From Bacteroidota bacterium (GTDB taxonomy: Bacteria > Bacteroidota > Bacteroidia > UBA8524), in the NCBI GenBank assembly GCA_016124735.1, contig WGMZ01000026.1, forward strand, positions 24,640-88,639: 64,000 bases of DNA, given 5' to 3'. Position 1 is the first letter of the stretch. Every line of letters starts with the position of its first letter. Both the position numbers and the translations under genes were made by a program. The notes beneath the pieces were generated by a model. It was not told the DNA's origin. It saw nothing but the letters and a program-made list of their open reading frames with translations, and did not search any database. Of the stretch, positions 59,088-64,000 are shown piece by piece.

Positions 59088-60272
59088 ATGATTTCGAACC
59101 GTCAACTATTCCTGCGTCATTTGGCCCAAACCTCTGATGCTCCCCTGCAACTCGAGATTGAAAAGGCAGAAGGAGTTTATCTCTTTTCCTCAGATTCTAA
59201 AACCTATATAGATATCATTTCCGGCATCAGCGTTAGCAGTCTGGGGCATGGAAATCCCGAAGTTGTCAAAGCCGTTCAGGAACAAAGTGAGAAATACATG
59301 CATCTGATGGTCTATGGTGAATTAATTCAAAGTCCGCAGGTGCAATTAGCCAAAGCTTTACAAAGTATTTTGCCTGAATCATTGAGTTCCATATACCTGG
59401 TTAATTCCGGAAGCGAAGCGGTGGAGGGAGCGATGAAACTTGCCAGACGCTACACCGGCCGAAAGAATTTCGTGGCCATGGAAAAAGCCTATCATGGCAA
59501 TACCCAAGGTGCAATGAGTTTAATGAATGCTCCCGAATACAAGGAGACATTTGGGCCATTAATAGAGGCTGTAGATTTCATTCCATTTAATCAGCTTGAG
59601 GATCTGCATAAAATAAATGGCGATACCGCAGCAGTATTTGTCGAAACGGTGCAGGGCGAAGCCGGCTACCTGCCTGCAGAGCTGGAATATCTGCATTCAC
59701 TTAGAGAAAAATGCAATGAATGCGGTGCTTTATTGGTTCTGGATGAAATTCAATGTGGGATGGGACGAACCGGAAAGCTGTTTGCTTTTGAACATTATGG
59801 AATTGAACCGGATATTCTACTTTTAGCCAAGGCATTTGGTGCTGGAATGCCTTTGGGCGCATTTATAAGCAAAAAAGAAATCATGGATTCTTTGAGTCAT
59901 GATCCGGTGCTTGGTCATATTACCACATTTGGCGGGCATCCGGTAAGTTGTGCGGCAGCATTGGCTGGAATTAATTACCTCAAACGTGAAAAAATTCATA
60001 CATATGTGGCGCATAAAGAATGGCTTTTCCGCAAGCTGCTCAATCATCCAAAAATTAAATCAATTAGCGGCCGAGGACTAATGCTGGCTTTGGAATTTGG
60101 CAGCTTTGAAGAAAATAAAGGCTATATCGACGCCTGCATCGAAAAAGGACTCTTAACCGACTGGTTTCTGTTTGCTCCGAATAAAATGCGGCTTTCTCCT
60201 CCCCTAATCATCAACGAGCAGGAAATTGAAAAAGCTTGCGAGATTATTTTAGAGGTGCTGGATCAAGGATAA
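59088..60272 (+). CDS. class III PLP-dependent aminotransferase (ornithine/acetylornithine-like)
   Basis: The 394-residue protein starts MISNRQLFLRHLAQTSDAPL. Class III signatures are clear: GISVSSLGHGNPEVVKAV, VNSGSEAVEGAMKLARRYTG (phosphate-binding), LLVLDEIQCGMGRTG (Asp for the pyridine nitrogen) and LLLAKAFGAGMPLGA (PLP lysine, about residue 248). I use the ATG at 59088. The substrate is not certain; the AQTSDAPLQLEIEKAEG start is shared by a Bacteroidota group annotated as aspartate aminotransferase family. It overlaps the convergent acyltransferase gene by 29 bases. Confidence 0.92.
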   Translation: MISNRQLFLRHLAQTSDAPLQLEIEKAEGVYLFSSDSKTYIDIISGISVSSLGHGNPEVVKAVQEQSEKYMHLMVYGELIQSPQVQLAKALQSILPESLSSIYLVNSGSEAVEGAMKLARRYTGRKNFVAMEKAYHGNTQGAMSLMNAPEYKETFGPLIEAVDFIPFNQLEDLHKINGDTAAVFVETVQGEAGYLPAELEYLHSLREKCNECGALLVLDEIQCGMGRTGKLFAFEHYGIEPDILLLAKAFGAGMPLGAFISKKEIMDSLSHDPVLGHITTFGGHPVSCAAALAGINYLKREKIHTYVAHKEWLFRKLLNHPKIKSISGRGLMLALEFGSFEENKGYIDACIEKGLLTDWFLFAPNKMRLSPPLIINEQEIEKACEIILEVLDQG

Positions 60273-61455
60273 CACTTCGTTTCCCTCTCCATTCCGTAAA
60301 TAATAAAGCCCAAATTGGCATACTTATCAGATAAATAGGAAACGCCCACCAACTTTGAAAAATCAAGGCAGCAATGCCTGCCTGCATAAGGGCAAAAAAT
60401 GGCTGAACAAGCAAAGCCAGTCCAAATTTAACGCTGCAGTGAAACGTGCTGTCTTTGATGCTTCCCAGAATTTTTTTTCCCAACAGAAAGACCGGCAGAA
60501 ACTGAAGAAAGGATATCCAGTAGAAAGGGTATTTCAAGACATTCAGCCAAGGGTATTCAAGATTATCCCGATAAAGAGAAGGATAGATTCCCATCCACCA
60601 TTGCTGAAGCCCTTCAATTTGTAAAATCTCATCGAGACTTAATACCATTTCTCTTATTTGTTCCTGGAAATCAGGTTGGCTAATGATAGCGATGAATTCT
60701 TTTTGATAGCGATAACTCCATTTCAAACTCAAAGACTTAAAGCGGTTTTCCAACTCAATCCTCCAGGCTTCTGCCTGTTTATATGCTGCTCCTTCCAGGG
60801 GAATTTCGATCAATTGTTCCTTCATTTTTTCGCGCAATTCCTGATTGAAATTTAAAAAAGTACGCTGTTGATTCTCTTCTCTGGGGAAATTCTTCACTGA
60901 AATTGGTTCGCCAAAATTGACCAAAACATCCTGATTGATCCGGACCATATCATTGTAATAAAGCCCCACAGGTATCACCACCAATTCCGTTTCCGGGTCC
61001 TTATTCAGCACATCATAAGCCATCCTTACCAGCCCCTTTCGCAATGGATGCACCTGGCGAATCCAAAAATGGCTTCCTTCCGGAAAGATAATCATGCTGC
61101 CACCACTGACCAGGCGGTTCGTTGCAAACTCCATAACGGCCTCATTCTTACCCAGTGTTTCAATTCCATCCTTCATCCGGTAAAGAGGAAGCATGCGCCA
61201 GGACCGGAATATTTTATCCATCAATCCTTTGAAAATGTCACCACGCGTCATGAAATAATGTTGTTTTCCTGAAAAATAGGTAATTACCAAAGGATCCATC
61301 AAGGCATTGGTATGATTGGATGCAAAAATGACGGGTTTGTCGGATGGAATATTCTCCAGTCCGATAACCTCCATTCTCCGGTAGAAAAGCTCCAAGCAAC
61401 GACACAAAAGCCACCGCCATATAGCATACCACCCTGAATTTTTCTCCTTCGTCAT
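60244..61455 (-). CDS. lysophospholipid acyltransferase (PlsC-like)
   Basis: The 403-residue protein has the acyltransferase site ASNHTNALMDPLV (His48 to Asp54) with HX5D spacing, one more than the usual HX4D, followed by GDIFKGLMDKIFRS and MIIFPEGSHFW. Long members with this spacing act as glycerol-3-phosphate or dihydroxyacetone-phosphate acyltransferases in some lineages. Two or three hydrophobic helices near the C-terminus (about 310-385) place it on the inner membrane. It is convergent with the aminotransferase gene. Acceptor specificity unknown. Confidence 0.87.
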   Translation of the reverse strand: MTKEKNSGWYAIWRWLLCRCLELFYRRMEVIGLENIPSDKPVIFASNHTNALMDPLVITYFSGKQHYFMTRGDIFKGLMDKIFRSWRMLPLYRMKDGIETLGKNEAVMEFATNRLVSGGSMIIFPEGSHFWIRQVHPLRKGLVRMAYDVLNKDPETELVVIPVGLYYNDMVRINQDVLVNFGEPISVKNFPREENQQRTFLNFNQELREKMKEQLIEIPLEGAAYKQAEAWRIELENRFKSLSLKWSYRYQKEFIAIISQPDFQEQIREMVLSLDEILQIEGLQQWWMGIYPSLYRDNLEYPWLNVLKYPFYWISFLQFLPVFLLGKKILGSIKDSTFHCSVKFGLALLVQPFFALMQAGIAALIFQSWWAFPIYLISMPIWALLFTEWRGKRSVILDPAPLK

Positions 61456-61514
61456 GGCCGCAAATTAATAAGAGAATTTGTGACTCATGCAGCCATTCAA
61501 GAAATTTGACAGTT

Positions 61515-62045
61515 CTATGACAAATGCGGACGTTTTCTCCAAACGAATCCGGAAACCAAAGCCATAAGCAGTGCAATAGGCATCGGTTCAGGCAAGGTTA
61601 TAAAAAAAACACCGAATGGGGTTTTGTATAGTTCTTTGTACGACTCCATTTCTTTCACCTTTTCCTCCAATTCAATTGGATTAATTCCACTATTTTCAAG
61701 TGACTTCAAATATTTTCCTGCATAATCATCCATCCAATCAGGATTGAAAAATTCAATGTAGCAAGTCCAGATGGAAGAATAGATAATACAAACCATGAGC
61801 CCCATGATAAGTGCAAACAAAAATGCCCAGCCAAAATTCCAGTTTTGAACAGAGCCCGTTGCTCTGATTTTTTTGACCCCAGGCAATAACCAAAGCATCC
61901 CCAGTAACATGGAAGCAAAGCCAATATACATGCCTAATTCCATGTCATGATTTTCCATATTAAGGGTAAAAAATGTAGAAAGAAATATTACGGCAGTGGT
62001 CAACCCGGCGATCAAACCGTAGCGAAAAAGTAGTCGTGTTATCAT
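61515..62045 (-). CDS. DUF4199 family membrane protein
   Basis: The 176-residue protein has four hydrophobic helices and the DUF4199 layout: GLIAGLTTAVIFLSTFF, MYIGFASMLLGMLWLLPGVK, FLFALIMGLMVCIIYSSIW and a charged cytoplasmic or periplasmic insertion (about 98-150) before the last helix. Function unknown. It lies 60 bases downstream of a LuxR-type membrane regulator on the same strand, so the regulator and this protein are likely co-transcribed. Confidence 0.88.
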   Translation of the reverse strand: MITRLLFRYGLIAGLTTAVIFLSTFFTLNMENHDMELGMYIGFASMLLGMLWLLPGVKKIRATGSVQNWNFGWAFLFALIMGLMVCIIYSSIWTCYIEFFNPDWMDDYAGKYLKSLENSGINPIELEEKVKEMESYKELYKTPFGVFFITLPEPMPIALLMALVSGFVWRKRPHLS

Positions 62046-62105
62046 GCTTGCAATTGAATGATTAGAAAGGAACTATCCCTCATACCAAGGTATGATTTTC
62101 ACCAA

Positions 62106-62546
62106 TCATACCGAAGTTGGAGTATTATTTCCGCCGTATTCTTGCTGAAACAGGATGATTTGAGACCTGCGTTCCAAATCCAGCTTCGACAGAATATTAG
62201 AGACATGCGATTTCACTGTCGCCAATGAAATATGCAATGTATCTGCAATCTGCTGGTTGGTTTTTCCTTTACACACCTCATAAAAAACATCTTCCTCTCG
62301 TTTGCTGAGTAATTGAGCCAAGTTTGTTTGTCTTGCCAGTGCTCTTTCCTGGGTGTCCTTCTTCCCCCATGATTTCCCTAAATACCATCCCAGGGGCAAA
62401 ACAAATACGGCCACACCCAGGATGAGTAATTCAATGTTAAGTTCATCTGTGAAGTAAGCAAACTGTAAAAAGCTCATTCCGAAACTAGCTATTCCCGCCA
62501 GAAGAATTAAAAAGAACAGAAACAGCCAAAAGGAAAATTTTCGCAT
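62106..62546 (-). CDS. membrane-anchored LuxR-type (GerE) transcriptional regulator
   Basis: From the ATG at 62546 the protein has 146 residues (an in-frame TTG seven codons upstream is an alternative). Two membrane helices (about 5-30 and 38-58) are followed by a basic linker and a LuxR C-terminal HTH (about 78-140: LSKREEDVFYEVCKGKTNQQ, then ATVKSHVSNILSKLDL). No receiver or ligand domain is visible. DNA-binding from the membrane is therefore likely, with the helices as sensor or anchor. It precedes the DUF4199 gene, which may be its partner. Confidence 0.85.
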   Translation of the reverse strand: MRKFSFWLFLFFLILLAGIASFGMSFLQFAYFTDELNIELLILGVAVFVLPLGWYLGKSWGKKDTQERALARQTNLAQLLSKREEDVFYEVCKGKTNQQIADTLHISLATVKSHVSNILSKLDLERRSQIILFQQEYGGNNTPTSV

Positions 62547-62575
62547 CACTGAAAAGATACGCTTCAATCGAATAA

Positions 62576-63130
62576 TCAGGCAAGCTTACTTTGCATTGAG
62601 ATGCTATGAAAATTCACCCAACTTCCATCAGTATATTTAAAGATTTGGAGTCTTGAAATAGAAAATTCACCATGTAAATCTTTAGTTGATAGAAAATTCC
62701 ATACCTCCTCAAAGCGCTTGGGTTCCAAATCCCGGTGTGCCAGGCTCAAATGAGGAATATATGCATTGTTTCTTTGCGCAGCATTCATGCAGCGACTGCA
62801 AACGAGCACCTCCGAAATTTTGTTCTGCATGTCCATCAATACCGGGTTATCAGCTATGGTGATATAAATAACCGGTTGAGTAAAAAAACCTGGACCTTTT
62901 GCCTCGAGATTCAGGGGCTGGAGAACATTGCTGATTTCCCGAATAATTTTCTCCATTTCTTTATCATTGGCCACTTTGCATTCAAAAGGAGATTGAATGG
63001 AAATATGGGGCATGAGTCGCATAGCGTATTGCAAACCAAATTTTGCCTTCAGTTCTTCCTGAACCTGCAAAATTCTGGATGAAAATGGTTCATCCGGAAG
63101 GAGTGCAAAAAAATAGAGGGACTCGCTCAT
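62576..63130 (-). CDS. 2'-5' RNA ligase/2H phosphoesterase family protein
   Basis: The 184-residue protein has two HxS/T motifs: MPHISIQSP (about 40-48) and IPHLSLAHR (about 124-132), the catalytic pair of 2H phosphoesterases (LigT/ThpR). The family cleaves 2',3'-cyclic phosphates or joins tRNA halves in vitro; the in-vivo role is unclear. It lies upstream of, and on the same strand as, the LuxR-type gene. Confidence 0.9.
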   Translation of the reverse strand: MSESLYFFALLPDEPFSSRILQVQEELKAKFGLQYAMRLMPHISIQSPFECKVANDKEMEKIIREISNVLQPLNLEAKGPGFFTQPVIYITIADNPVLMDMQNKISEVLVCSRCMNAAQRNNAYIPHLSLAHRDLEPKRFEEVWNFLSTKDLHGEFSISRLQIFKYTDGSWVNFHSISMQSKLA

Positions 63131-63243
63131 ACTTAAGTGAAAGTAGCAGAAGAGATGCCGTTGGCTGCGTGACTATGCAGAATTCTAATTCTTTTACGCG
63201 TTTCTGATAATGAGTGAAATTTTTTCTTTGAAAGAAAATTTTA

Positions 63244-63274
63244 TTGGCGCAATTCCTCAATATTTGTATGTTTG
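63244..63274 (+). promoter_or_regulatory. promoter of tRNA-Leu
   Basis: TTG (63244-63246), 20 bases, TATGTTTG (63267-63274), a full TAnnTTTG match, ending 11 bases before the mature tRNA, the same distance as at tRNA-Cys. Confidence 0.75.
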
Positions 63275-63285
63275 CAGCCCCTTTA

Positions 63286-63369
63286 GCCCAGGTGGCGGAA
63301 TTGGTAGACGCGCTGGTCTCAAACACCAGTTGGATAACACCAGTACCGGTTCGACCCCGGTCCTGGGCA
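63286..63369 (+). tRNA. tRNA-Leu (anticodon CAA)
   Basis: Acceptor arms GCCCAGG and CCTGGGC pair fully and the discriminator is A. The D-arm is GTGGCGGAATTGGTAGAC, the anticodon stem CTGGT/ACCAG encloses CTCAAAC (anticodon CAA), a long variable arm follows, and the T-loop is GGTTCGACCCC. CCA is not encoded. Confidence 0.96.
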
Positions 63370-63385
63370 CTCAAGGAAACACAGG

Positions 63386-63421
63386 ACTGGCGAGACTTTC
63401 AATACAGAGGGTTTCGCCAGT
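63386..63421. repeat. inverted repeat after tRNA-Leu
   Basis: ACTGGCGA (63386-63393) and TCGCCAGT (63414-63421) are perfect complements with a 20-base spacer, 16 bases after the tRNA. It may be a transcript hairpin or an arm or core site used by the adjacent recombinase. Confidence 0.5.
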
Positions 63422-63490
63422 TTGCATTTAGCGGCAGCACATCGGCAACTTGCGGCAGATCTACCGTCCAATTTTGTAATCAATCCGAGC

Positions 63491-63865
63491 ATGCAATATC
63501 AGCATAAAGAACCCAGGCTCATTATTCCAGGCAAAGACGCTAAAGATCAACGCTGGTATATACTTGTCTATTTATGGGATGTGCGAGAAGGCAAATTGAG
63601 ACGAGTACGACTGTACCTTTATAAGGACGTTAAGAATAAAACGGAAAAACTCAGGAAATTTGAGCGCTATATCGATAAACTAATTGTTGAGATTTCACAA
63701 GGCCTCTGCTATGATGAAGTTACCTTTAAGCAAGTTGAATCAAACAAACAGCTTGAAGCTCGAAAGGACTACATGACACTATCGATGGCCATTACCGCTA
63801 CCCAGAGAGCCAAAGAAAAACTTCGCCCTAAAACCCATAAGAACTACATCTTCCACCTGAATTAG
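63491..63865 (+). pseudogene. truncated tyrosine recombinase/integrase (N-terminal part only)
   Basis: The 124-residue frame starts at the ATG at 63491 (MQYQHKEPRLIIPGKDAKDQ). It reads as the N-terminal arm-binding domain of a Bacteroidota phage-type integrase (RWYILVYLWDVREGKLRRVR), then a helical stretch and the first lines of the SAM-like core-binding domain (RAKEKLRPKTHKNYIF). It then stops. The catalytic domain with its Arg-His-Arg-Tyr residues, some 250 residues, is missing, and the following 135 bases hold no continuation that I recognise. A frame open further upstream begins within the tRNA flank and is not needed. Its place right after a tRNA-Leu fits an integrated element. The family call rests on pattern only. 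Confidence 0.65.
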
Positions 63866-64000
63866 GGTCTGCTGATTTTATTGGGTTACAAAATGTGTAA
63901 TGCTATAGATTTTGACCAGGTTGCTTGGCGAGTTGGCATTTAATCTGGACATAAACGGAGCATAGGAGTGTCGGATTGAACTCAGATGGGCCTTTAGTAT
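63866..64000. other. right edge, nothing recognised
   Basis: These 135 bases after the integrase fragment show no gene, terminator or repeat that I can support. They may be the decayed body of the same element. Confidence 0.5.

Noticed and set aside
63210..63507. Frames running through tRNA-Leu
   Set aside because: They translate the tRNA sequence itself and are artefacts.
1..64000. CRISPR arrays, rRNA genes, complete insertion sequences or transposases
   Set aside because: No regularly spaced short repeats, no rRNA-like sequence and no transposase frames were seen in any part of the window.

Overview
The window is a stretch of moderately AT-rich bacterial chromosome that is almost certainly from the phylum Bacteroidota. 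Several independent signs agree. The first gene encodes a PKD-repeat surface protein ending in the gliding/T9SS type B sorting domain. Many genes belong to families typical of this phylum (DUF1599, BT_3928-type DoxX protein, DUF4199, DUF2911, Omp28, NdpA-like nucleoid protein). Clear promoters have the Bacteroidota form TTG-N19/20-TAnnTTTG (cold-shock gene, HU, tRNA-Cys, tRNA-Leu) rather than the E. coli -35/-10 form. Strong Shine-Dalgarno sites are scarce. I cannot resolve the genus. No rRNA, complete insertion sequence or CRISPR array was seen.

Layout. 1-10 kb: a partial giant adhesin-like protein, a nucleoid-associated protein, a cold-shock protein, an outer-membrane porin facing a ClC chloride channel, and a lipoprotein di-heme peroxidase paired with a small beta-barrel. 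10-17 kb: a DNA-damage/mutagenesis cluster on the minus strand with a self-cleaving LexA-like repressor, DinB, an error-prone DnaE2-type polymerase and a radical SAM protein translationally coupled to it; a 103-bp sequence is tandemly duplicated inside the cluster. 17-20 kb: MBL hydrolase, tRNA-Cys, peroxiredoxin-NfeD-FloA. 20-26.5 kb: an overlapping operon for an envelope exporter (ABC, HlyD, TolC, polytopic membrane protein) whose ABC protein has lost every recognisable ATPase motif, followed by a lipoprotein MsrA. 26.5-28.5 kb: MarC and a small XRE/MazG-like cassette with three operator-like palindromes. 28.5-33.5 kb: PIG-L deacetylase, an unannotated 31-residue membrane microprotein, a sodium:solute symporter and TerC.

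33.5-45.4 kb is mostly housekeeping: DUF2911, small membrane proteins, thioredoxin, a TlpA-like protein, a roughly 450-bp leader with local hairpins ahead of nrdB-nrdA, DUF423, SixA-like phosphatase and PriA. 45.4-55 kb: polysaccharide initiating transferase with a lipoprotein, a Gfo/Idh oxidoreductase, Pcm, SmpB, Omp28 lipoprotein, an OmpA protein with seven calcium-binding TSP3 repeats, and FolP. 55-63 kb: DUF1599, DoxX-like, a solitary Opp-type permease, AroK, HU, aminotransferase, acyltransferase, DUF4199, a membrane-anchored LuxR-type regulator and a 2H phosphoesterase. The right end carries tRNA-Leu(CAA) followed at once by a truncated tyrosine-recombinase gene, the signature of a decayed integrated element.

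The strongest leads for something undescribed are the motif-less ABC exporter operon, the microprotein between the deacetylase and the symporter, the radical SAM/DnaE2 coupling in the SOS-like cluster, and the structured nrd leader. All start choices, promoters and functions are read from sequence only.
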